Assembly: GCA_918807975.1 (NCBI GenBank)
Contig: OU964925.1
Location: 4,998,798 to 5,062,797 of the forward strand
Source of the DNA: Aplidium turbinatum
Lineage: Eukaryota > Chordata > Ascidiacea > Aplousobranchia > Polyclinidae
DNA length: 64,000 nt
Reading direction: 5' to 3'
The position numbers and the translations under genes were made by a program. Of this stretch, positions 1 through 10,573 are shown piece after piece (positions within the stretch are counted from its first letter, which is position 1; each line of letters begins with the position of its first letter). The notes below the pieces were generated by a model. That model was given only the letters and a program-made list of their open reading frames with translations, had not been told where the DNA came from and made no database searches.

Positions 1-676
1 ACACTTTGCCGAAGCAGTACCAGTTTTTAAGGTAAATCAACAGTAACCGTTTAGTGATATAGAAATCAGTTCAGATATAGAAATCAGTATCAAAATTTAT
101 GTCCTGAAGCAGTTTAGCATAGCCTGTCTTAATACAAGAATGATTTGTTTTTGATGAGAAAAATCTGAAGTAGCATCAACCAAGATTGAAGAGTACTTAG
201 TTGGATCTACGCATTTTATTCAACAACTTGTTAATTTTTAATTTGAAACAGTTATAGCTGAGTATTAAAATTCGCTCCTTCAAAAATGTAAATTACTCGC
301 TTTTACCTTACAATGTTACGATAGGAAGGAAAGTTGCCCGACTTCCCCTCTCTCACAGCCCCTGTGTATAGATGCCAAAATAGGCATGATACAACATGTT
401 GCAGGGCTACAGCCCCACCAGAAAGAACGAGAAGAGGTAAATATGTTTTTCCTCTGTGTTTGTCCGACCCTGTTACTTTTTTCACTTAAGAATTGCGGCC
501 GAAAATCAAAATATTAAAAGATTCGAAAATTAAAACACCGATATTGGGCAAACTGCTCTGCAGCCTCAGATTCTGGACTTTAAGCGCTCTGATTGGCTAA
601 AAATTATCCTTAAAGCTCCATGTCTTTTGGTATTTTTCAGCACACAGAACAGCAATTTTTGAATCTGTTGGGGCTG
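1..676. other. unassigned AT-rich DNA
   Basis: No coding region, TIR or LTR boundary could be supported here. The only open frame is a short minus-strand one (about 60 codons) with no recognisable motif. Confidence 0.5.
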
Positions 677-966
677 CACCTAACCGAATAACTTTACAGA
701 CTTTTAAAGTTAGTTTTTATTTCGCAGAGTAGCGATGAGCCATGAATGTAGAAGTGTTAGTTGTAGAGTTGGTGTAAGCTATTCCTAAGCTGTATTTTTA
801 AAAAGTAACAATATTGCTTTGGAGACAAACATTGAACAGGGTTTTCAACAGGTTATAGGATGTGCTAGTCCAGCCTAGGGCATCTCAAAATCACTTGAAC
901 CTTGGTTGCAACGGCTAGGTAGTCTAGAAGTACATGGGCTAGGCTAGTCAAGACTAAGCTCCATAC
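677..966 (+). repeat. dispersed repeat A, copy 1
   Basis: This stretch is repeated at 4524-4726 in the same orientation with high identity, from the CACCTAACC start to the CATACTA/AATACTA end. Copy 1 has an extra piece around 771-841 that copy 2 lacks. The family is not recognised. Copy 2 stops exactly where the BEL-1 LTR starts, so copy 1 serves as the unoccupied comparator for that insertion. Confidence 0.8.
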
Positions 967-1024
967 TAATAAAGTTTGTCTCCAAAGCAATATTGTTACT
1001 TTTTTTTAAATACAGCTTAGGAAT
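781..1024. repeat. inverted repeat, about 50-bp arms
   Basis: The arm at 781-830 (starting ATTCCTAAGCTG) is the reverse complement of 974-1024 (ending CAGCTTAGGAAT), with only a T-run length difference and a spacer of about 143 bp. The left arm is partly within the segment absent from repeat A copy 2, so the foldback is probably a separate insertion or rearrangement. Confidence 0.7.
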
Positions 1025-1791
1025 ACCTAACATCAACTTTTCAACAAAGTTTGAATGCATTTTTTTCAAAATTTGGGATAAAAACATGCTCAGAACCAGG
1101 CCCGTAGCCAGGGGGGGCCTCGCCCCCCCTGAAAAAATTTTTGCTCCCCCTGGCAAAATCCAAACATTCTCGAGCTACAATTATAATGACAATAACAGCT
1201 ACAATTATAATGATTTTGCCCATCTTTGCCGTTGCAGAGCTCCAACCTAGGCCCAATTAACTACTATTGTTTTGTTTAGTTAACAGCTAAGATGACTAAA
1301 CAGTTTCGCCCCCCCCCCCCTACCCCCTCCTTTGGCAACTTCAACATGTTCAATTCAACCAAGGCCAACACGTGTTAGGTTGGTAGAAAAATTGTCAGAA
1401 ACTGTGCAAAATGAAAATGTTTTGGGAAAAAATGATCCCTAACAAAGAGGGAATGGTTTTCCAGCAAGCCTACAAACCGGTACAAATTAGGTTATTTGAT
1501 ATCAGCTGTCGCTATTTTCGGTACCATATACCTAATTCTAAGGGTCAGTGATAACCAATTTGTGCAGTGATAAACCAAATTTGTGCAGTGATAAATCGCA
1601 AAATGTGCGTATACACCGTAATCTTTTAAGCAGTGTGTATTTTTTCTCTTCAATCCAATCAGTGTAAATAAATTTTGCTTCTAGTTTTCCGATCTGTGAA
1701 GTGTTCAACCTTGCACGCAGGTATTTCTACATTTGGATCTAGCACTGCCGTTTGTGAGTGTGGATTCTCAGTGTTAACAATGGTTGACGCT

Positions 1792-2519
1792 CAGTGTTTC
1801 TTAACCTTTTTAGCGCTCGTAGCCTACCCTTTGAGCTTTCATGAAATTTTCTCGTACCCCTTGTCCACAATAGCCGAAAGAAGCAAATAAAATTGTAATA
1901 ATAGGAATTAAACTCAGTATATTTATAACTTACGTGTTGAATGTATGCATTGAAAACAGTCTTGTAAGTTCAACAAGATTTATCAGTCAATCTACGAATG
2001 GCTTTTTTGTTGCTGCTTTTCGTCAATGATTATGTTGAAACGAGGTACTTTCTTTGAGATAGACACACGCATAGGCCTATTATCTCTTGGATCCAAACGA
2101 TTGCCCGACTTAGTTTTGATGTTTACAAGAGTTAACCCAGTTTCACTTGTCGCAAAAGCACAAGGATTTCTCAAGCTTTTTTTCAACTGGGGAAATGTGT
2201 TGAGTTTTGCACACCAGAAGGCATCCAACTGCATTGGATCAAACTCCGTTTTCCTTTTACTACTAGCTTTCATTTCAATAAGATAGTCTTTCATTTGGTC
2301 ATTATCATCCATAGAATGTAGGCTGAAAATAAATGGGTCTTGCATCCATCCCTGAGAAGTAGAAACCTCTCCAGTATATAGACATATACAAAAGTGACTT
2401 GTTACGCATTCTTCACACATATGCCTAAATAGCGTATAATTTCACACTGCACGTCGTACCCCCTGCTTTGGTGCTTCGTACCCCCAAGAGGTACATGTAC
2501 TCCTGGTTAAGAACCACTG
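1792..2519 (-). mobile_element. hAT-2 element nested in hAT-1
   Basis: The termini CAGTGTTTCTTAACC and GGTTAAGAACCACTG form an imperfect TIR of the Charlie/ZBED type. The flanking 8-mers do not match, so the TSD is lost or the insertion is old. It splits the hAT-1 transposase remnant, which places it later than hAT-1. Confidence 0.7.
1992..2420 (-). pseudogene. hAT-2 transposase C-terminal fragment
   Basis: The minus-strand frame contains LVNIKTKSGNRLDP followed by MRVSISKKVPRF. This matches the end of ZBED5/FAM200-like hAT transposases (pattern KTKxRNRL...MRVALS). Upstream in the same frame is DAFWCAKLNTFPQLKK, the usual preceding helix. Only about 140 codons remain open; the N-terminal BED finger and the catalytic residues are missing. 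Confidence 0.6.
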
Positions 2520-2677
2520 CACTAGACGGAGCATGTTACAACCAAGACAGGCAAACTTGGTGCTTATGGCCTTTGAACATTCTGTACCGTAATCTATCGA
2601 TTTAAACTTGTTTGTGAGACGGTTTGCATCCAAACATCCGCGACTGCAATTACAATAGACTAGCTCACGGGTGTATA

Positions 2678-2981
2678 CAGGCCCGGATTTAGGGGGGGGC
2701 AGGTGCCCCGGGCCCCCCGACTTTTGAAGGGCCCCCCTACGCGGAAAAAATGTGATTTTGTGTTATTTTTTCTTCCTTTCAGCCTTTGAAGTTTGTGCAA
2801 AATGCTGTGCAGTGCTGGATTGATGCTACTGTAGACGCAGAGGTAGTTTTTCGCGGCAAGGAAGGTGGTTTTTCGCGTAAAGAAAAAAATTTTGGTGGTT
2901 TTTCGCGTAAAGAAAAATTTTGGCAGGGGGGCCCCCGATCTAAAAGTGCCCCGGGCCCCCCATCAGCTAAATCCGGCCCTG
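2678..2981. mobile_element. hAT-type MITE (304 bp)
   Basis: The ends are CAGGCCCGGATTTAG and CTAAATCCGGCCCTG, flanked by a perfect 8-bp TSD, GGTGTATA, at 2670-2677 and 2982-2989. Long internal arms contain GTGCCCCGGGCCCCCC near both ends. There is also an internal direct repeat of the TTTTTCGCG..AAAGAAAAA type around 2845-2925. It is non-coding and inserted within hAT-1. Confidence 0.93.
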
Positions 2982-3314
2982 GGTGTATAGGCGGAATGTA
3001 ATCATATATACCTAAATCCTCGGCACTAGCTTCTTCGAGCCAGTTAAAGTTTTTGCTCATAACAAGTAGGCTGCCGCTATTTATACAAGTTAACAATTGC
3101 TGTGTTATGTTGGTCATTGTAATATGGTTGCCGTGATTTAACTAGCGGATAAAATAAGAGACCAGTGTTGGTCTTAACACTAATCTGATATATTGCAATT
3201 TTTGTGGATACGGGTATTTAAGAAGTTAAAATGCCAAAATTATTTAATTTTGTTCGGCCCCCCCTAACAAAAAGTTGCCCCCCCCCCTTGCTCTGCGGTC
3301 TGGCTACGGCCCTG

Positions 3315-3870
3315 CTCAGAACGCACCAAATTTAATGCGACTTTTCAAATTTTTCTGGGGAAGGACCCCCCAAGGCCCCAGCGAAATCGTTTGCAGCTGC
3401 ACTGCTCACAAACAGCACCAGCCGCCACTGCTTATTCCGAAGGTTCATAGCGTTCTTCACAAAGTTCACACTTATCTCCAACCAGTGATGGGCATTATCG
3501 GCGATAATTTATCGCTTATAGTTATCGCTCAATTATTTTTTCAGTTATCGTTTATCGTTATCGCCAAAGGCAATATTTAATTATCGACGATAATTAATCT
3601 TATTTCGGATCAACACACAAGTGGAAAGACGATGAAAAGTAATATTTTTACTAGCCATCTAGTTAATGAAACTAAAATTGAAACCAGTTCTTCTTCAGTG
3701 CTTGAAGTGTGTGTGCATAGGTAATTGTCAGGGGAGGGGGCACGCCCCGCTGCAGCGACGGTCCTGACAACACAATATTTTTTAGAGTTGCAAATTGCAA
3801 TGCAATGAAATGCGTGCAACAAGTCTCTTGTTGTTTTGCTGCAATCGGCAATCGCGAGTGAATTTTACAA
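3315..3870. other. unassigned DNA with a TTATCG-rich stretch
   Basis: Between about 3497 and 3595 the sequence repeats TTATCG and its complement CGATAA many times (GATAATTTATCGCTTATAG type), giving a low-complexity palindromic patch. CAGTGATGGGCA at 3484 resembles a hAT terminus, but no partner end was found. No coding signal was seen in the rest. Confidence 0.4.
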
Positions 3871-3874
3871 TTAA

Positions 3875-4265
3875 CCCTTTGAGGACCATTGGTACATATG
3901 TGTACCATGAACTTTTTCCACGATGTCTAATCATTTTCTTGTAGTTATCAAAAAGTATTTTTCTCTAAACTTTTCTTAAATAGATAATCTATTTATAAAT
4001 AAAAAAAAATTGGAAATTGTATTTTGTTTAAGCTTTGCTTTAACTGGTTTTGTTTGGTGAATTGGTCAGGGTTTGAAGCGGTAGACTTTGAAAGATCAAC
4101 AAGACAAGAAAAAAATGTAAAAAAAAATATAATTTTTAATCTACATGAATGTTTAGTGATTAATCTGACTTATCCCATCAGCAAAACGATAAAAAAATTA
4201 AAAAACACGTTGCTAGACAATGCTAAACTTTTGTGGTACACATATGTACCAAAGGTCCTGAAGGG
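3875..4265. mobile_element. piggyBac-type MITE (391 bp)
   Basis: It starts CCCTTTGAGGACCATTGG and ends with the inverse, CCAAAGGTCCTGAAGGG. The inner arms both carry GGTACATATGTGTACC or its complement. TTAA precedes the left end (3871-3874). The right flank is AAAA, a probable decayed TTAA. No transposase is encoded. Confidence 0.75.
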
Positions 4266-4523
4266 AAAATTCTATTTGTCTAATGGAGGGATATAGTGAT
4301 GTGGAAAAAACATAAAAATTAAGACTGTAGTTGTGAAATTTTAATATAAATAACACGTAATATTTTAAAAATGTATTTTAGATCTGCATGCAAAGGTAAA
4401 TTTAACTGATAGCATTACTTCCAGTTGAAAATTTTTCAATAATTTGGCGAGAATTATGTCAATACTGCAAATACAAGCAATTATGATTTTCGTCGTCGCT
4501 GTGTGAGCCTCTGAAAACAGTCC
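4266..4523. other. unassigned AT-rich DNA
   Basis: Nothing recognisable was seen between the MITE at 3875-4265 and repeat A copy 2. Confidence 0.4.
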
Positions 4524-4726
4524 CACCTAACCAAATAACTTTACAGACTTTTTGAAGTTAGTTTTTATTTCGCAGAGTAGCGATGAGCCATGAATGTAGA
4601 AGTGTTAGTTGTAGAGTTAGGGTATTCAACAGGTTATATGAAGTGCTAGTCCAGCCTAGGGCATCTTGAAATCACTTGAACCTTGTATGCAACGGCCAGG
4701 TTAGTCAAGACTGAGCTCAATACTAG
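4524..4726 (+). repeat. dispersed repeat A, copy 2
   Basis: This is the second copy of the repeat at 677-966. It lacks the internal segment of copy 1 and ends at the BEL-1 LTR boundary. Confidence 0.8.
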
Positions 4727-5299
4727 TGTAACGCCCGCTTTGTTTATTTGGTTGCGACGTTACAGTGACGAATTTTATTTATTGTTGACCATTGCTCTAT
4801 TGAACTGCCTGGTCAGTTTCTTCTATCTAGATTGCTTGCAACAACACGACACATGAATTTGAATTGGTTTTCACGTGTTCTTTTAATGTGCGTTTTTAGA
4901 CAATCTCATAAACAGGTAACTTTGAGAATTAGTTTTACTTTCTGACCGTCTTGAGAATAGCAAATTTAAGAATGACACAACTCAATCCACAATTTACGAA
5001 ATTCCCTTTCTCTAAAGATTGACAAATGTTGAAACACAAACACGTCATAAAGGTTGTAGAAATCAATGAAAACTGACGTTATATCATCGAGAAATAAATA
5101 GTTGGTTCAACGAAAATGAATGCAGGTGCGAACACAGGTGCAACCGAGACCAAATATAGATAAAATAAGTTACGTAATCGCTTGAACACAAAAGGTAAAG
5201 GAATTTATTTGAAGTAAAATTAATAATTATTCTTTAGAAAACGTCTTGCAATGCACAAATGAATGCAGAGGACTTAAGTAAAATATTTGGCAGTAACAT
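4727..5299 (-). repeat. BEL-1 3' LTR (573 bp)
   Basis: In plus-strand order it starts TGTAACGCCCGC and ends TTGGCAGTAACA, giving TG..CA ends. A pyrimidine run (TTCCCTCCTCTTT) follows at once on the right. This is the complement of the polypurine tract expected upstream of a minus-strand 3' LTR, and it fixes the boundary. Confidence 0.85.
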
Positions 5300-5389
5300 T
5301 CCCTCCTCTTTAAGGCCTCGTACATTTATTCAAATACACAGGTATAAACAACATGAGAAAACAAAGTCAGCACAAAATTCACATTGGTT

Positions 5390-7355
5390 TTGCAGGAACG
5401 ATCAAGCATAACTTTTGAATTGGTCTGACAATCAAGGACTGTTTAGTTTGAACGCTAACGCTACGGACAATGCCATTTTTGTCTGGAAACGTTTGAATTA
5501 CGCGACCCATGAGTCAATTGTCTAATTTACACCAACGTAGGTGAATGGAGGTTTGTTTTTTTTGTGTGCTGACTTTTTTTTTTTTATTTGCAAGGTTTGT
5601 GTGTCTTAAAATCAGAAATTTATGCTTGCAACGGAAAAGCCAAACAACGATTCTTTTCAGCTGGTACCAAAATGAATACTTATCCAAAAGATCTTCCAGA
5701 AAGTGGGATTCGCTTTGGGTTGCAAAACACGTTTGCTTTGGTTGTTTAATTTCTGGGTCATTGTCCACCACTTCGAGAAATTCTGGTTGCTTAGGCCATT
5801 GAGATTGTGGTTTCCATAGAAATTCAGGGTCGTTTTTCCATTGATTGCATTGAAGAAAGTTTGGAATTAAGAGACCCCTTGAAGCATGATCAGCAGGATT
5901 ACATTTAGTGGGAACGTATCTCCATTGGGAAATTGTTAAAGCATCTTTAATCTGTTGAACTCGATTAGAGACGAAGGTATGAAACGCTTTGTTTGAGTTG
6001 TTGAGATAGCGCAAGACAGTTGTGCTGTCGGTCCAAAAAATTGATTCTTTATTAAGATAAGATGCCCTTAACTCTCTTTGTAGTATTTTTTCAGAGCCAA
6101 TTGAGATTGTAGCAGCTGATAACACCAATCGAGGAATCGTCATTGCCTTCATTGGTGCAAGTCGAGTTTTTCCCAATAATAGGCAACAGTGAATACTGTT
6201 TGTTGTGTCGACTAGCCTGAGGTAAGAAGCAGCACCATTGGCTTCTTCCGATGCATCTGAGAAATGGTGAACTTGGGCGTCTTCGACAGCACCAAAATTT
6301 AAAGGCTTATAACACCTTGGAATATTAAATGATTCGAGCATTGGCTGAAGTTCTAGCCATTTTGTCCACGTGGTTAACTCTTGTTGTGGAATAGGCTCAT
6401 CCCAATCTAATTTCAGTTTACAGAGCTTTTGAGAAAGCATCTTCAGTGGTTGTACAACAGCAGCACCAAGACCAAGGGGGTCGTATATAGAATTGATTAC
6501 TGAAAGAATGCCTCGACGTGAAGCTGGTTTAACCGTTTTCTTTATTTTGAAGCGAATGGTATCGTTTTCCACGTTCCAATAAAGTCCAAGAGCTCTTTCA
6601 GCAGGTAGGTCATCTCGAGAGAGATTCATATCCATAACTGACTTGCAGCGCTCTGACTTTGGAATTGATTGGATCACTTCTCGGTCATTGCTTGTCCATT
6701 TTAAAATGCGAAAGCCACCCTTGGCCAGTAGCTCACGAAGTTCCCTTACCAATTTAATTGCTTCTGAAACATTTGCTGTTGAAGCCAAGCAGTCGTCTAC
6801 GTAGAAAGACTCTTTTACTCTATCTACAGTAGTTGCACTGAAAAGAGATGAGAAGTCCTCAGCTGTGCGTTTTAAAGCAAAGTTTGCACAACTTGGGGAG
6901 CAGACCGTGCCAAATATATACACATTCATTCGGTATTCTTGTAGGGGCGCTTCTAGGTCTTGTTGAGGAACCTTTACATGATGAAACATAGACTGTATGT
7001 CTCCTTGAATAGCAATTGTTTCACGGCGGAAACGAAGAAGAACGCCGACCAGGTTATTTGTGATGTCTGGGCCTTGTAATAGAGTATCATTGAGACAGAT
7101 ACCTTTGTATTTGGCAGAGCAATCAAATACTACTCTGAGTTTCTCAGGTTTTTCTGGATGATATACACCATGATGTGGAATATATCAAGTTTTTCCATGT
7201 ATTCCAGGGACATTGGTAACGTTATCGGCGTATTGATTCATGATCATGTCATCAACAGACCTTTTATAGTCCATGTAGAAATTAGCGTCCCTTTCCAACT
7301 TTCGTTTCAAGCAATTAATTCTTTGGAGAGCTTGAGATTTGTTAAAGGGTAATTT
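5390..7355 (-). pseudogene. BEL-1 pol remnant (RT, RNase H, integrase tail)
   Basis: The longest open stretch (5514-6989) carries, in order, the RT palm end with YVDDC, a SRRGILSVINSIYDPLGL peptidase-A17-type segment, and an RNase H-like domain (HHFSDASEEANGA, FWTDSTTVLRYL, NPADHASRG). A short integrase C-terminal tail (LRWCKLDN) closes it. RT sequence continues to about 7355. The remainder of pol and all of gag are absent. It is a fossil with no expected function. Confidence 0.85.
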
Positions 7356-7365
7356 TCAGGCTTGT

Positions 7366-7460
7366 CCATGGGAATGGGATTCCCACGGGAATCCCATGGG
7401 AAATGTCCCATGGGATGGGATGGGACAGCACGAATTGCATTTCCCAAGGGACAGTAGCTA
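7366..7460. repeat. palindromic CCCATGGGA-rich patch
   Basis: A short block is built of CCCATGGGA, GGGATTCCC and GGGATGGGA units in both orientations, highly self-complementary. It abuts the truncated end of BEL-1. No family is recognised. Confidence 0.6.
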
Positions 7461-7744
7461 GGCATTTTTATTTAAAAATATTTTAGACAGATTGTCAGAA
7501 ATTCTTCTTGCAAAACTTTAAAATTAATACGATATGTTATGCTTGAATTGCTTTCATAGTTTACTTCACAATCATACAACACTCAAGTTCGAAAGCCATG
7601 TGGCCTGGTGTAAGGTGCTGCAGTCCTGCAGTCTGACAGACAGTTCGAGGTTTTGGAGGTTGTAGATATAAGCAGTGGCGTATCCTGGTTGATTTTCGTA
7701 GGCATGCAATGTAGGGAGGGTTATAGCCAATGTAAGGGGGTGTG
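7461..7744. other. unassigned DNA
   Basis: No gene or element boundary was seen between the palindromic patch and the solo LTR. Confidence 0.4.
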
Positions 7745-7749
7745 GGGGC

Positions 7750-8306
7750 TGGTCACAGCGGTAAACCATAATTTCTTCGTGGGAAAATTGTAACTTAAAG
7801 TTCCCGGATCCTTTCGTCTGCATATAATGACCGAAGAAACACACACTTGAACTTCTTTTCAAACAGTGTATTTCTGTAAAAATTAGCCCACGGCTACCAA
7901 AAACGAGGGGGTGCAACGCGTACACCACTTAAACTGTCACTACACAACAGATTACTTGGATAAAAGACGGAACTTTTGTCCAGCTAGCAAGCACTAAGCC
8001 AACAGTTAAATGTGCGGCCAACTTTCAAACAATCATTTTACGAATGACCAGAATAGATATCAATATCTCAAATTCACGTAGAAAGTAACTGTGACGCAAT
8101 AAATGAAAGACAATTATGAAGTCATTCCAACAGGTGTTTAAGCTGATGTAATATTTCCTGTTTAAACAGGCCCAAACAGGTCCAAACAGGTCTTATGAAC
8201 GATGGTGCAATTTTGGCACATGCTTTAGGAATTTCCATGACGTAATATTCAGTAGACTTGAACGGTTTTTATATGACGTTTGATTTGGTGAAAATTGTCG
8301 GGAACA
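7750..8306 (-). mobile_element. solo LTR of the BEL-2 family (557 bp)
   Basis: It is homologous end to end with the BEL-2 LTR at 39335-39893. Both begin TGGTCACAGCGGTAAACC and end with GGAACA on the plus strand, and the two copies diverge outside those points. A perfect 5-bp TSD, GGGGC, flanks it (7745-7749 and 8307-8311). No internal region is present, so it is a product of LTR-LTR recombination. It differs from the BEL-2 LTR at many positions, so it is an old insertion. Confidence 0.9.
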
Positions 8307-8311
8307 GGGGC

Positions 8312-8685
8312 ATGCTCGCCCAGGAAAATTTTGAAAATTTGCCATAGGTTTTTATAGCTTTTCTTGCAATCTGAGCTTTACTTAGCTGATAATTGTTTGA
8401 GCTGTTTTTCAAAAAATGAGGTTTGAAAGACATCATGAATCCAATGTCTTAATTTTATATGTCTTGTTAAACATTCAATACCAGTTAGGCTAAAGCTTTT
8501 GCAATGCAATACAACGAATACCAGTTTAAACCTGACCAGTTGAAATAGGATTAGATTACCGACTACCCAACCGAAAGATCGCTGGTGCTCGGTGACATCG
8601 CCAATGACGAAATCTGACTGAAAATTTTGATACAGTAGTCTATAGGCCTAGAGTTATAGTATCTAGAGTAGAAAGCCGCAAGGAC
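8312..8685. other. unassigned DNA
   Basis: No coding region or repeat boundary could be supported here. Confidence 0.4.
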
Positions 8686-9599
8686 TTAACCCTTACGAGG
8701 TTGGGCTCTCTGGAGTCTTGCTCAGTTTGGGGGGGGGCTGTCGATTCTTCTTATGCTTTAGGAGTGATATCTCTGTTATTTTTTAAGGTACGGCTTCAAA
8801 CTTTGGGATTCACTTTGTAAAATTATTCACGCTGAGCATATCCGAAAATTAAACCTACGTGAATTTTAGAACTGCTCATAGACGTTGAAATGTTGCGGTG
8901 ACTTATGACTTTTGGATTATTTTGCGATTAAAGCGATTGTAGCGTAAGTTTACACATTATTTTTTGATAGAGTAATGAAGAACATGCATTGCAATGTTGT
9001 GATTAAATTTTTTTTACATAATCTCAATTTGAATCTATATTTTTCATGCAAAATAATAACTTTTCCCACGCTCAAAATAAACCTCGCTACTTGACTAAAA
9101 GAACAATGCTTCATCTATTACATGCAGTAATGAGATTTCTGAACGCGTGTCACACCAATTTGGATTATGATCTTGTGACCTCGGTTCCAAGAACAGCAAC
9201 TCCTACGCTTTATTAACAAATGTAGACCAGCTGAAGAAGCAGGGTCGCGTTTATCAAATACTATTATGTAATCCACGAAACGAATGGAAGATCATGCAAC
9301 AAAAAACGCGGTTTAAATGCAATGTATTGTAGTTGCAACAGCGTCTCTCAATGTAAGTTCAATGTGAACTCGGCTACATACAAGGCTAGTACTAGGAGTA
9401 AGATTACCCGATAAAGTCGATGATGCTCTACGTCAGGGGTGTGCAACCTTTATTACAAGAGGGCCAGATATGAATAATTGGGTGAAACCGCGGGCCGCAC
9501 GTTTATTTAACATATGATTTCTAGTAGTTGCAGGCACAAAAGAGTAGTTTTTTTTGTTATTTATATTATTCTTATATTAGGGGTTATCTCCTTCCAGAA

Positions 9600-9809
9600 T
9601 TTTTTTGTTTGTTTGTCGTATCCAGGCTTACACCCGGTGGTTGAAGATTTAGATTAAGTGGACGGGAAGCCAAGGAAGCCAATCTTCGTGTCCACCTTCT
9701 GGCATGCCTTTAAGTGTCCTGCCACAGACACAGCCGCATGCTCTTGAGCGGTGTCGAACCGGCGCCCTTTCGATTGCCGTTCCAGTGTTCTCACCACTCG
9801 GCTATGCAG
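9600..9809 (-). mobile_element. tRNA-derived SINE inside hAT-3
   Basis: On the minus strand it opens with a tRNA-like head: a box A-like TAGCCGAGTGG and a box B-like GGTTCGACACC, of Leu/Ser type. It ends in a short (CAAA)n tail. A 9-bp TSD, CTTCCAGAA, flanks it (9591-9599 and 9810-9818). The head differs from that of the other SINE family in the window. Confidence 0.85.
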
Positions 9810-10207
9810 CTTCCAGAAATAATAAGTTAGGACGCATAAATTTCTGAAGAAAACTGCTATTCAAATTTATTGTCACACCGTCTACGAGCTCAGTGAGAAG
9901 TTTGCAGCTGGCTTCTTTTCTCGATGGCTTTTTCCAAATTTACTTTAATAGAGGTGATCGCAATTCGAAGTCCATTTTCCAAGTGTTCGTCTGTCAGAAC
10001 CTATCAATAGGGAGATTTCATGACGCCCGTTTTAAAAAAAAATGTTTGCACAAATACGTTGAGCCAAAAAGTGCCATTTTTGAAGCCATGGATTTTTCAA
10101 ATGTGGAAATTAAGTCATCTTATTTGAAATGTTTTCGGTAAAAATTGCCAAGATTCATTTTTAAATACTTTGCTTTCAAATCCGTTTTCTCTTGAAGATC
10201 AATCAGT

Positions 10208-10573
10208 TCAAGTTATATCTTCTGGTGCTTTGTTAATGTCTGTGTTGAATGGCGAGGCGAATATACCAAACAAATGTTCATGATATTTGAAGTCCTTCAA
10301 ACGAGCCAAAAATTCATACAACAATTTTTCAAGTTGGTCAGCAAATTCAGTTTTCTTCTCAGGATGCATTCCATAATTTCTTAAAGTTGGAAAGTGGAAA
10401 AGATTTCCTGTCTGTACGTGAGCTTTCCAAAGTCGTACTTTGTTCATAATGCCTTTTATGTGACCATACATTTTTACGTTCCAAATAATTAAATACGATG
10501 GATTAGCGGTGGCCGGTGGGAGACTTCTAAAATGGTTAACAGAAGGTGCGAAATTTACAATAATCCACTCCAC
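10208..10573 (-). pseudogene. hAT-3 transposase fragment (GTF2IRD2/FAM200-like)
   Basis: The minus-strand frame of 121 codons contains KVRLWKAHVQTGNLFHFPTL, then EKLLYEFLARLKDF and FGIFASPFNTDINKAPED. From memory, this run is characteristic of the mid-to-late region of hAT transposases related to GTF2IRD2/FAM200/ZBED5 (KVxLWExQL..GNLxHFPTL...FALFATPFxxDVxxAPE). The BED finger and dimerisation end are missing, so hAT-3 is an internally deleted derivative. Confidence 0.65.

Larger units (their letters stand above)
1690..2650 (+). pseudogene. hAT-1 transposase C-terminal remnant, split
   Basis: Plus-strand translation before 1791 gives a segment with STAVCECGFSVL, the hAT C-terminal dimerisation motif in which a Cys/Ser-Glu-aromatic-Ser core is conserved. 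After 2520 the translation resumes with RRSMLQPRQANLVLMAFE, the usual continuation. The two halves are separated by the hAT-2 insertion. No N-terminal BED finger or catalytic core is present, so this is a remnant of a truncated gene. Assignment is by remembered motif similarity. Confidence 0.6.
1097..3314 (+). mobile_element. hAT-1 element, with two nested insertions
   Basis: The ends are CAGGCCCGTAGCCAGGG and CTGGCTACGGCCCTG, a classic hAT-type TIR. It is flanked by a perfect 8-bp target duplication, CTCAGAAC, at 1089-1096 and 3315-3322. G-rich and C-rich runs lie just inside both ends. Pieces of its own transposase C-terminus are on the plus strand, and a second hAT (1792-2519) and a MITE (2678-2981) sit inside. 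The coding capacity is broken, so it could only move in trans. Confidence 0.9.
4727..7355 (-). mobile_element. BEL-1: broken BEL/Pao fossil, 5' part missing
   Basis: This minus-strand BEL/Pao retroelement fossil consists of a 3' LTR (4727-5299), an adjoining purine tract and part of pol. The fragment begins within pol at about 7355 and lacks gag, protease and the 5' LTR. It is broken in several places and is unlikely to be recent. It is inserted at the end of repeat A copy 2. Family assignment rests on the RT, RNase H and integrase-tail sequence and on the TGTTACTGCC...GCGGGCGTTACA LTR ends. Confidence 0.85.

Noticed and set aside
8641-8660. TAGGCCTA palindromes as a specific functional site
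   Set aside because: Similar octamers are scattered over the window (for example 2068, 14095-14165, 36253, 44610, 45010) without fixed context; background motif richness is the simplest reading.
9750-9809. Second tRNA-like sequence of Leu/Ser type
   Set aside because: It is the head of the SINE nested in hAT-3.
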